From DASTHS01 sp035718085 (GTDB lineage: Bacteria > Actinomycetota > Acidimicrobiia > Acidimicrobiales > Palsa-688), in the NCBI GenBank assembly GCA_035718085.1, contig DASTHS010000233.1, forward strand, positions 1 to 22,098: 22,098 nucleotides of DNA. The letters are read 5' to 3'. This document shows, one piece after another, positions 15,159 to 21,652 of this stretch; within the stretch, counting starts at the first letter, position 1, and the number at the start of each line of letters is the position of its first letter. The position numbers and the translations under genes are program-made. The notes under the pieces are model-generated. The model did no database searches. It was not told the origin of the DNA and saw only the letters and a list, made by a program, of their open reading frames with translations.

Positions 15159-16355
15159 GTGACCGCTGCACCGATCGACCTGCTCTCACCGTCGGCCTTC
15201 GCCGACGGCCAGCCCTGGGCCCAGTTCCGCTGGTTGCGGGCCCACGACCCGGTGCACCGCCACCCCGAGCCCGACGGTCGCGGGTTCTGGGCGGTCACCC
15301 GCTACCACGACGTGCACACCGTCAGCCGCGACCCCCGCACGTTCTCGTCGTGGGCCGGCGGGGTCATGCTGCCCGACGGCGACCCCGGCCAGCTCGAGGC
15401 GGCCCGGCGGATGATGCTCTACATGGACGCCCCCGACCACACCCGGCACCGCCGGCTGGTCAGCCCCGGCTTCACCCCCCGCGCCGCCGAGCGCTGGGCC
15501 GAGCGCATCCGTGCCCTGGCCACCCGCATCGTCGACGCCGTCGAGGCGCAGGGTGGCTGCGACTTCGTGGCCGACGTCGCCGGGGAGATGCCCTCACTGG
15601 TCGTCGCCGAGCTCATGGGCATCCCCGACGACGACGCCCGCCGCCTCTACCACCTCACCGAGGTGATGCACTCGGCCGACCCGGCGCTCACCGACGAGCA
15701 GCGGGTCGGCGCCATGGTCGAGATGCTCACCTACGGGGCGGGGGTCGCCGCCGCCAAGCGCCACGCCCCCGCCGACGACCTGGTGACGGTGCTGGTCCGC
15801 TCCACCATCGACGGCGAGGCCCTCTCCGACGACGATCTCATGTGGTTCTTCCTGCTGCTGGTCAACGCCGGTGGCGACACCACCCGCAACCTGGTGGCCG
15901 GCGGCGTCGAGGCCCTCATGGCCGAGCCGGCGCAGTGGGAGGCGCTCCGCCACGACCCCGACGGCCTGATGCCGGCCGCCGTCGAAGAGCTGCTCCGCTT
16001 CGTCAGCCCCGTCGTGCACATGCGCCGGACCGCCACCGCCGACACCGTGCTCGCCGGCCAGCCCATCGCCGAGGGCGACAAGGTCGTGGTGTTCTACGGC
16101 TCGGCCAACCGCGACGAAGCGGTGTTCGGCGCCGACGCCGAGCGGCTCGACCTGCGCCGCGACCCGAACCCGCACGTCGCCTTCGGCGGCGGGGGCCCGC
16201 ACTTCTGCCTGGGCGCCCACATCGCCCGCCTCGAGATCGCCTCCCTGCTGCGCGAGGTCGTCACCCGCCTGCCGGGCCTGCGCCTCGACGGCCCCGTCGA
16301 ACGGCTGACCTCCACCTTCATCGCCGGCCCCAAGCGCATGCCGGTGGCCTGGTGA
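15159..16355 (+). CDS. Cytochrome P450
   Basis: A 398-residue soluble bacterial P450 monooxygenase. The I-helix oxygen-activation motif is AGGDTT (237-242), the K-helix ExxR is Glu277-Arg280 (EELLR), and the heme-binding loop is FGGGGPHFCLGAH (342-354) with heme-ligating Cys350. The FGGGGPHFCLG loop and AGGDTTRN helix resemble the actinobacterial steroid and branched-lipid oxidising families (CYP124/125/142-like), so a lipid or sterol substrate is plausible but unproven. No ferredoxin or reductase gene is adjacent, so electrons must come from partners elsewhere. Two consecutive GTG codons, at 15156 and 15159, could start the protein. It converges on the aldolase-family gene 51 bases away. Confidence 0.94.
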   Translation: MTAAPIDLLSPSAFADGQPWAQFRWLRAHDPVHRHPEPDGRGFWAVTRYHDVHTVSRDPRTFSSWAGGVMLPDGDPGQLEAARRMMLYMDAPDHTRHRRLVSPGFTPRAAERWAERIRALATRIVDAVEAQGGCDFVADVAGEMPSLVVAELMGIPDDDARRLYHLTEVMHSADPALTDEQRVGAMVEMLTYGAGVAAAKRHAPADDLVTVLVRSTIDGEALSDDDLMWFFLLLVNAGGDTTRNLVAGGVEALMAEPAQWEALRHDPDGLMPAAVEELLRFVSPVVHMRRTATADTVLAGQPIAEGDKVVVFYGSANRDEAVFGADAERLDLRRDPNPHVAFGGGGPHFCLGAHIARLEIASLLREVVTRLPGLRLDGPVERLTSTFIAGPKRMPVAW

Positions 16356-16380
16356 CGCCGCGGCCGCCCCGTCGGGCGTC
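16354..16380. terminator. Weak stem-loop in the P450/aldolase convergent gap
   Basis: GACGCC (16354-16359) and GGCGTC (16375-16380) form a 6-bp stem with a 15-base loop, starting in the P450 stop codon. The second arm also begins a palindrome, GCGTCGACGC. A terminator role is possible but weakly supported. Confidence 0.3.
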
Positions 16381-16406
16381 GACGCGCCACCCGGCGCCGC
16401 CGGCGG

Positions 16407-17171
16407 CTACTCCTCCAGGCAGTCGGGCTGCTCGGCGAGGATCCAATCGAACAGCGGCTGGCCGCTGAACCACCCGGCGACGTGGCTGCCGACCTGGGCG
16501 TAGACGCCGCGGGCCACGTCGTCGGCGATGGGCACCCCGCCCCCGGCGGCCAGGGCGAGCAGCTCCGCCTGGCAGGTCCGCTCCATGGTGACGAACCAGA
16601 ACACCGCCTCGTCGACGGAGTGGCCCACGGTGATCAACCCGTGGTTGGCCAGGATCGCCGCCTTGTGGTCGCCGACGGCGACAGCGATCCGCTTCCCCTC
16701 CTCGACGTCGTTGGCCACGCCCCCGTACTCGGTGTAGAGGCCGTGGTCCTCGAAGAAGATGCACGCGTCCTGGGTGAGCGGGCGCAGCGGCCGGTGCAGC
16801 GAGGCGAACGCCTTGCCGTGCACGGAGTGGCTGTGGGCGGCGGCGACGACATCCGGGCGGGCGGCGTGCACCTGCGAGTGGATGGCGAAGGCGGCCGCGT
16901 TCACCGGCCACGACCCCTCGACCACCGTGCCGCTGTGGTCGACGCAGATCAGGTCGCGCACCCGGATCTGCTTGAAGCTCATGCCGAACGGGTTGACCCA
17001 GAACCGGTCGTCGTGCTCGGGGTCACGCGCCGTGATGTGGCCGGCCACGCCCTCGTCGAAGCCCAGCCGGCCGAAGATGCGGAAGGCGGCGGCCAGACGC
17101 TGCTTGCGGTGGCGGCGCTCCTCTTCGGGGGACCTCTCGACGAACGGGTTGTGCGGCACGCGGTCGGTCAT
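16407..17171 (-). CDS. Class II aldolase/adducin family protein
   Basis: A 254-residue protein of the zinc-dependent class II aldolase/adducin fold, related to fuculose-phosphate aldolase. Metal ligands are His113 and His115 in AHSHSVHG and His177 in ANHGLI. Where fuculose-phosphate aldolase has its catalytic Glu, this protein reads GSWPVNAA, as in the large uncharacterised branch often labelled simply 'class II aldolase', so the substrate is unknown and retro-aldol activity is not assured. The ATG at 17171 is preceded 6 bases upstream by TACGCT. The frame is open further upstream but lacks conserved sequence. It is flanked by the convergent P450 and, upstream on the same strand, a maleylpyruvate-isomerase-family gene. 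Confidence 0.9.
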   Translation of the reverse strand: MTDRVPHNPFVERSPEEERRHRKQRLAAAFRIFGRLGFDEGVAGHITARDPEHDDRFWVNPFGMSFKQIRVRDLICVDHSGTVVEGSWPVNAAAFAIHSQVHAARPDVVAAAHSHSVHGKAFASLHRPLRPLTQDACIFFEDHGLYTEYGGVANDVEEGKRIAVAVGDHKAAILANHGLITVGHSVDEAVFWFVTMERTCQAELLALAAGGGVPIADDVARGVYAQVGSHVAGWFSGQPLFDWILAEQPDCLEE

Positions 17172-17177
17172 GCCCCA

Positions 17178-17183
17178 AGCGTA
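17178..17183 (-). promoter_or_regulatory. Putative -10 box of the class II aldolase gene
   Basis: TACGCT on the minus strand, 6 bases before the ATG at 17171; leaderless spacing. It lies in the short gap after the maleylpyruvate-isomerase-family gene, indicating separate transcription. Confidence 0.5.
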
Positions 17184-17218
17184 GGTGTCATCGGTCACCC
17201 GCGCACGGGCGCGCCGGG

Positions 17219-17995
17219 TCAGAAGCGGATGGCCGCCCACCCGTCGAGCACGGCCGGCGAACCGAACACCTCGAGCGGCGCACCGGGCGGCCGGTTCCAG
17301 AGGCGCAGCAGCAGCGCGGAGGCCGGGCCACGCACGGCGGTGTCGGCCTTGGCGTGGCCCTCGCGGACGTCGACCGGGCGGGCCGACAGGTCGACGAGCC
17401 ACTCGCCGCCGTCGTCCACGTCGGTGGCGTGCAGGTGGAGGGTGCCGCCGGGCAGCGGTCCGGCCCCATCACCATCGGGCCCGGCGACAGCACGGGGGAG
17501 GAAGTCGACCAGCAGCTCGCGGATCCCCTCCACGGCCAGGCGGGCGTCGAGCGGGCCGACGGCACCGCCGGTGGCGTCGGCGACGTCGACCCGGTGCAGC
17601 GCCGTCTCCAGCGCCTGGCGGCGCAGCCACCAGCGCACGGTGCGGTCCCCGACCGACGAGAAGGTCCACACCTCGTCGTCGGGGTCACGGCGGTCGAGGG
17701 CGGCGGCCAGCGCGTCGGCCCCGGCGCGGAACCAGTCGACCAGGGCGGCTGCCCCGGGCGGGTCCGGGAGCGACGAGGCGTCGGTGCCCTCGAGCAGGGC
17801 GGTCACCCGCCGGTGCACCGTCCCGGTGTGGCCGACGGTGTCGGCGACGTGCCATCCCGGGCACGAGGCCACCGGGGCGGCCAGCCCTGCCCCGCCGTCG
17901 GCGCCGCCTGCGGCGGCCGCGGCGATGCCGGCGAGCGACGCCGACTCGGCGCGCAGCAGGTCGAGGAGATGACGGTCGCGGTCGGTGCGCGCCAC
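17219..17995 (-). CDS. Maleylpyruvate isomerase family protein (mycothiol-type, DinB-like fold)
   Basis: A 258-residue protein with the MDMPI N-terminal domain of the DinB-like superfamily. The metal-site pattern is complete: CPGWHVADTVGHTG (45-58) with His56, and ALETALHRVD (128-137) with Glu130 and His134, the E-x3-H spacing of mycothiol-dependent maleylpyruvate isomerase. A C-terminal domain of about 100 residues follows, as is typical. Most relatives are thought to be mycothiol-dependent, but their substrates are mostly unknown. The GTG at 17995 is 16 bases after the dxs stop and has no obvious ribosome site, suggesting cotranscription with dxs. A true maleylpyruvate (gentisate) pathway gene is unlikely because no partner enzymes are nearby. 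Confidence 0.83.
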   Translation of the reverse strand: MARTDRDRHLLDLLRAESASLAGIAAAAAGGADGGAGLAAPVASCPGWHVADTVGHTGTVHRRVTALLEGTDASSLPDPPGAAALVDWFRAGADALAAALDRRDPDDEVWTFSSVGDRTVRWWLRRQALETALHRVDVADATGGAVGPLDARLAVEGIRELLVDFLPRAVAGPDGDGAGPLPGGTLHLHATDVDDGGEWLVDLSARPVDVREGHAKADTAVRGPASALLLRLWNRPPGAPLEVFGSPAVLDGWAAIRF

Positions 17996-18011
17996 AGCGG
18001 TCCGGCCAGGC

Positions 18012-19901
18012 TCAGGGGGCGTCGACCGGCGGGGTGCGGCGGGCCTTGGCGATCGAGGCGGCGATGCCGGGGCCGTCGAGGCCGAGCGACGCCAGGATGC
18101 GGTCGGGCTTGCCGTGGGGGATGTACGAGGTCGGCACCCCGAGGCTGAGCACCGGCGGCCCATCGAGCGTCTCGCTGAGGTCGGCCACAGCCCCGGCGAT
18201 GCGGGTGCCGGCGCCCCCCTCGCGGACACCGTCTTCCACGGTGACGACCAGGTCGTGGCCGCCGGCGTCGGCGATCATGGCCGGGTCGAGGGGGCGCACG
18301 ACCCGCACGTCCCAGACCGTCACCTCGACCCCCTCCTCGGCCATGATGGCGGCGGCCTGCTCGGCCGCCTCGACCATCTTGCCGACGGCGAGCACGCACA
18401 CCGTCCCGTCACCGCGGCGAACGCGGCGGGCCGACAGGCCCGACCCGACCTCGTCGGGGCCGACCTGGCGGGCGGCGGTCTTGGGGTAGCGCAGCGCGGA
18501 GGGGCCCGACAGCGACAGCGCCGTCTCGAGCATCACCGGCACCTCTTGGGCCGATGACGGGGCGAAGACGGTCATGCCAGGGATCCGCAGGCACAGGGCC
18601 ATGTCGAGCATGCCGTGGTGGCTGGGCCCGTCGTCACCGGTGATGCCGGCCCGGTCGAGGGCGAACACCACGGGCAGGCCGTGGAGGCCCACGTCCATGT
18701 TCGCCTGGTCGAACGCCCGGCTGAAGAACGTCGAGTACACGGCGACCACGGGGCGCAGGCCACCCATCGCCATGCCCGCCGCGGACGTGATGGCGTGCTG
18801 CTCGGCGATCCCGACGTCGAAGAACCGGTCGGGGTGGCGGTCGGCGAAGGGCAGCAAGCCGGTCGGCCCCGGCATCGCCGCGGTGACCGCCACCAGGGTC
18901 GGGTGGTCGTCGGCGGCGGCGAGCATGGCCTCGTTGAACGCCTGGGTGTAGCCCGTCGGCTGCCATGGCGAGGGCGGCCCGACGACCGGGTCGAACACCG
19001 GGGCGTCGTGGAGGCACTTCTCGTCGTCGTCCTCCGCAGGGGCGTAGCCACGGCCCTTCTGGGTGAGCACGTGCACCACGACGGGGCCGTCGTAGGCGTT
19101 CGCCTGCCGCAGCACCTGCTCCATGCCGGCGACGTCATGGCCGTCGATGGGCCCGAAGTAGCGCACGCCGAGCGCCTCGAAGAACGTCGGCGGCTGCTCG
19201 AGGGCGTCGCGCACGGCCGAGTAGAAGCCCTGGATGCTCGAGTAGGCCAGGCTGCCGACCGCGGGCAGGTCGCGCACCGCCTCCTCCAGCCGGCTGCGCA
19301 TCGACCGCAGGCCGGGGTGGAGGCGCAGGCGGGTCAGGCTCTCCGACAGGCGCGAGACGGTGGGCGCGTAGCTGCGGCCGTTGTCGTTGAGCACCACGAC
19401 CACCCGCGAACCGGAGTGGCCGAGGTTGTTCAGGCCCTCGAAGGCCATGCCGCCGGTCATCGACCCGTCGCCGATGACGGCCACGACCCGCCGCTGCGGG
19501 GCGTTCGACCGTTTGACGGCGGCGGCCAGGCCGTGGGCGTAGGAGAGGATCGTCGACGCGTGGCTGTTCTCGACCCAGTCGTGCACCGACTCGGCGCGGC
19601 TCGGGTACCCCGACAGGCCCCCCGCCTGGCGCAAGGTGGCGAACATCTCCCGTCGCCCGGTGACGATCTTGTGCACGTAGGCGTTGTGGCCGGTGTCCCA
19701 GAGCAGGATGTCGCGCGGCGAGGAGTACACCCGGTGCAGCGCCAACGTCAGCTCCACCGCCCCCAGGTTCGACCCGAGGTGGCCGCCGGTGACCGACACG
19801 GCCTGCACGACGAACTCGCGGATCTCGCGGGCCAGCACCTCGAGCTCGCCCTCGTCGAGACCCCGGAGGTCGGAGGGGGAGTGGACGCGCTCCAGCACCA
19901 T
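18012..19901 (-). CDS. dxs: 1-deoxy-D-xylulose-5-phosphate synthase
   Basis: A 629-residue thiamine-diphosphate enzyme, the first step of the MEP pathway: pyruvate plus glyceraldehyde 3-phosphate gives DXP. Visible are GGHLGSNLG (39-47, with the conserved His41), the thiamine-diphosphate/Mg2+ motif GDGSMTGG with downstream NDN (144-174), the transketolase-type central domain with FALDRAGITGDDGPSHHG, and a C-terminal transketolase domain. Length is normal. The ATG at 19901 has TAGCTT 6 bases upstream. It diverges from the lycopene cyclase genes across 43 bases and so supplies isoprenoid precursor beside the carotenoid genes. The maleylpyruvate-isomerase-family gene follows downstream. Confidence 0.96.
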   Translation of the reverse strand: MVLERVHSPSDLRGLDEGELEVLAREIREFVVQAVSVTGGHLGSNLGAVELTLALHRVYSSPRDILLWDTGHNAYVHKIVTGRREMFATLRQAGGLSGYPSRAESVHDWVENSHASTILSYAHGLAAAVKRSNAPQRRVVAVIGDGSMTGGMAFEGLNNLGHSGSRVVVVLNDNGRSYAPTVSRLSESLTRLRLHPGLRSMRSRLEEAVRDLPAVGSLAYSSIQGFYSAVRDALEQPPTFFEALGVRYFGPIDGHDVAGMEQVLRQANAYDGPVVVHVLTQKGRGYAPAEDDDEKCLHDAPVFDPVVGPPSPWQPTGYTQAFNEAMLAAADDHPTLVAVTAAMPGPTGLLPFADRHPDRFFDVGIAEQHAITSAAGMAMGGLRPVVAVYSTFFSRAFDQANMDVGLHGLPVVFALDRAGITGDDGPSHHGMLDMALCLRIPGMTVFAPSSAQEVPVMLETALSLSGPSALRYPKTAARQVGPDEVGSGLSARRVRRGDGTVCVLAVGKMVEAAEQAAAIMAEEGVEVTVWDVRVVRPLDPAMIADAGGHDLVVTVEDGVREGGAGTRIAGAVADLSETLDGPPVLSLGVPTSYIPHGKPDRILASLGLDGPGIAASIAKARRTPPVDAP

Positions 19902-19907
19902 CCGGCC

Positions 19908-19913
19908 AAGCTA
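19908..19913 (-). promoter_or_regulatory. Putative -10 box of dxs
   Basis: TAGCTT on the minus strand, 6 bases before the ATG at 19901. It is back-to-back with the crtYc box, only 16 bases away. Confidence 0.5.
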
Positions 19914-19929
19914 CCCCCGCCCACCGGCC

Positions 19930-19935
19930 TAGCCT
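19930..19935 (+). promoter_or_regulatory. Putative -10 box of the crtYc-crtYd-crtZ operon
   Basis: TAGCCT, 9 bases before the GTG at 19945. With the opposed dxs box it forms a very compact divergent promoter in which the two polymerase sites must overlap. Confidence 0.45.
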
Positions 19936-19944
19936 CCCCACCCT

Positions 19945-20259
19945 GTGGACCGCTTCCAGTACCTGATCCTCATGGGGCTGTGCCTGGTGGTCACCCTGCC
20001 CCTGGAGGTGGTGCTCGGTGCCCGGGTGTGGCGGCGGCCCCGGGCGGCGGCGCTGGCCGTGGCCCCCGGCGTGGTGGTGTTCTCGCTGTGGGACGTCGCC
20101 GCCATCGCCCACCACCACTGGCGCTACAGCACCCGGTACACGACCGGTTGGGACCTCCCGGGGCACCTCCCCGTCGAGGAGGTCGTCTTCTTCGCGGTCG
20201 TGCCGATGTGCGCCCTGCTCACCTACGAGGCGGTCGGCCGTCTGATGCGGAGGAAGTAG
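19945..20259 (+). CDS. crtYc: Lycopene cyclase subunit, CrtYc type
   Basis: A 104-residue membrane protein with three hydrophobic segments (YLILMGLCLVVTLPLEVVL, AAALAVAPGVVVFSLWDVAA and VVFFAVVPMCALLTYEAV). LPVEE (residues ~74-78) before the third helix is the acidic motif of the heterodimeric actinobacterial and CarRA-type lycopene cyclases. With CrtYd it would close beta-ionone (or related) rings on lycopene. The GTG start follows a TAGCCT box. Its stop codon is directly followed by the crtYd start, so the subunits are made together. Residue context alone does not separate beta- from epsilon-cyclase products. Confidence 0.92.
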   Translation: MDRFQYLILMGLCLVVTLPLEVVLGARVWRRPRAAALAVAPGVVVFSLWDVAAIAHHHWRYSTRYTTGWDLPGHLPVEEVVFFAVVPMCALLTYEAVGRLMRRK

Positions 20260-20574
20260 GTGTACACGGTGTGGGCGTTCGTGGCGGCGGCGGCCGTCGT
20301 GGTGCTCGAGCTGCTCGTCGTGCGCAGCGGGATCCTCGCTACCCTGCGCTTCTGGGTGACCATCGCGATCGCGTTCGGCTTCCAGGTGCTCGTCGACGGT
20401 TGGCTGACGAAGCTGACGGCCCCGGTCGTCATCTACAACAGCAACGAGCACCACCTGCCGAGGTTTCCCTGGGACATCCCGATGGAGGACTTCGTGTACG
20501 GCTGGGCGTTGATGACACTGGTGCTCATGATCTGGGCCCGCACGACCCGACCCGCCCCCGAGGGTGCCCGGTGA
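20260..20574 (+). CDS. crtYd: Lycopene cyclase subunit, CrtYd type
   Basis: A 104-residue membrane protein homologous to the second half of fused lycopene cyclases. It has three hydrophobic segments, the VIYNSNEHH stretch, and FPWDIPMEDF, the counterpart of the PxEE motif in CrtYc. The GTG start abuts the crtYc TAG with no gap, and the TGA overlaps the GTG of the hydroxylase gene by four bases, so the three genes form a tightly coupled operon. It is expected to act as an obligate heterodimer with CrtYc. Confidence 0.92.
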   Translation: MYTVWAFVAAAAVVVLELLVVRSGILATLRFWVTIAIAFGFQVLVDGWLTKLTAPVVIYNSNEHHLPRFPWDIPMEDFVYGWALMTLVLMIWARTTRPAPEGAR

Positions 20575-21086
20575 CCGCCGCCGTGGTGGCCGCCGCCCTC
20601 GCGTTCGTGGCCATGGAGCCGGTGACCTACGCCGCCCACCGCTGGGTCATGCACGGGGTCGGGTGGGCGTGGCACCGTGCCCACCACCGGCGGCGGCCCC
20701 CGGCGAGCCGCTGGGTCGAGCAGTTCGACGACAACGACTGGTTCCCCGTGGTCTTCGCCGGCGCCACGGTGCTGGCGATGGCCGCCGGCTCGTCCTGGTC
20801 GAGCCTGCACCTGCTGGTGCCCATCGGGGCCGGCGTGACCGCCTACGGGGCGGCCTACGCCTTCGTGCACGACCTCTACATCCACGGTCGCTTCGTGCGG
20901 CTCCCGGTGTGGCGGCCCCTCGAACGGCTGAAGGAGGCCCACGCGCTGCACCACCGCTTCGGCGGTGAGCCCTACGGCATGCTCTGCCCGGTGATCCCCC
21001 GTGCGCTGCGCGAGCGGGCGGCGGCCGCCGACGCCCGGGCCGCGGCCCGACCGCCGACGGTCGCCGCCGCCGTGCCTGCCCGCTGA
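20571..21086 (+). CDS. crtZ: Beta-carotene hydroxylase-like (CrtZ-type) di-iron membrane hydroxylase
   Basis: A 171-residue protein of the fatty acid hydroxylase/CrtZ superfamily. All four histidine clusters that bind the di-iron centre are present: HRWVMH (23-28), HRAHH (35-39), HDLYIH (100-105) and HALHH (124-128). The membrane helices are AAVVAAALAFVAM and the pair around 60-98. Context directly behind crtYcd supports hydroxylation of beta-carotene to zeaxanthin. The last ~25 residues are an Ala/Arg/Pro tail. The GTG start at 20571 overlaps the crtYd stop; the long open frame upstream is antisense to dxs and is not coding. It converges on the carbonic anhydrase gene. Confidence 0.9.
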   Translation: MTAAVVAAALAFVAMEPVTYAAHRWVMHGVGWAWHRAHHRRRPPASRWVEQFDDNDWFPVVFAGATVLAMAAGSSWSSLHLLVPIGAGVTAYGAAYAFVHDLYIHGRFVRLPVWRPLERLKEAHALHHRFGGEPYGMLCPVIPRALRERAAAADARAAARPPTVAAAVPAR

Positions 21087-21097
21087 GGGCCCCTCAG
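21083..21097. terminator. Palindrome joining the crtZ and carbonic anhydrase stop codons
   Basis: CTGAGGG-C-CCCTCAG: perfect 7-bp arms around one central base, containing both TGA stops. As RNA the loop would have to open by a few pairs. It may end transcription in both directions; no T tract is present. Confidence 0.4.
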
Positions 21098-21612
21098 GCT
21101 CCCGGGCCGGTGGTGGTGGCCGCCGGCACGACCGGGTCGAGCAGCCCGGTCTGCACGTCGTAGCGCCACCCTTCGACGCGCACCCCGGCGGGGATCAGCG
21201 CGCAGGTGCGCACCCGCTCCACGTCGGCGGCCAGCGCCGCCTCGGGGTCCAGCATGGCCAGGAAGTCCCAGCCGCCGGAGCGGGCGCCGATCTCCGGGGG
21301 GAGCGCGGCGCGCACGTCGTCGTCGCTGCGGCCGGCCATGGCGCAGCCCGTGTGCTGCACGACGGCGATCTCCCGCACGCCGAGGAAGGCGGTGGCCATG
21401 GCCAGTGACCGCAGGGCGTCGCCGGTCACCCGCGCCCCGGCGTTGCGGATCACGTTGGCGTCGCCGGGGCGCAGCCCGAACGCGGAGAGCGGGTCGATCC
21501 GCACGTCCATGCAGGTGACGATGGCGAGGCCGGCGGCGGCCGAGGAGCCGAGGCCGCCGAGGTCGAACCCCGCGGCCCAGGAGCGGTTTGCGGCGAGCAG
21601 GTCGTCGAGCAT
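21094..21612 (-). CDS. Beta-class carbonic anhydrase
   Basis: A 172-residue enzyme interconverting CO2 and bicarbonate. The zinc ligands are Cys34 (in TCMDVRID), His87 and Cys90 (QHTGC); the Asp36-Arg38 dyad that gates the zinc site is also present. The short length and VTCMDVRID / QHTGCAM blocks match the small beta-CA group typified by mycobacterial Rv1284. No signal peptide is seen, so it is cytoplasmic. The ATG at 21612 has CATCCT 6 bases upstream. It lies 40 bases after the phytoene synthase stop on the same strand and may be partly cotranscribed; there is no known metabolic link to carotenoids. Confidence 0.93.
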   Translation of the reverse strand: MLDDLLAANRSWAAGFDLGGLGSSAAAGLAIVTCMDVRIDPLSAFGLRPGDANVIRNAGARVTGDALRSLAMATAFLGVREIAVVQHTGCAMAGRSDDDVRAALPPEIGARSGGWDFLAMLDPEAALAADVERVRTCALIPAGVRVEGWRYDVQTGLLDPVVPAATTTGPGA

Positions 21613-21618
21613 GGGGGC

Positions 21619-21624
21619 AGGATG
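21619..21624 (-). promoter_or_regulatory. Promoter-like box before the carbonic anhydrase gene
   Basis: CATCCT on the minus strand, 6 bases before the ATG at 21612. It has C for the first T of TANNNT but the same position as the other boxes. Confidence 0.3.
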
Positions 21625-21652
21625 CCACCACCGGGGCGGCGGCGACCAGCCG

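Noticed and set aside
12737..15298. Long minus-strand frame of 853 codons
   Set aside because: It is antisense to five genes with recognised motifs or good ribosome sites. It is a product of high G+C content, not a gene.
18615..21086. An 823-codon plus-strand open frame ending in the CrtZ-like protein
   Set aside because: Most of it is antisense to dxs or out of frame with crtYc and crtYd. The coupled GTG at 20571 is the real start.
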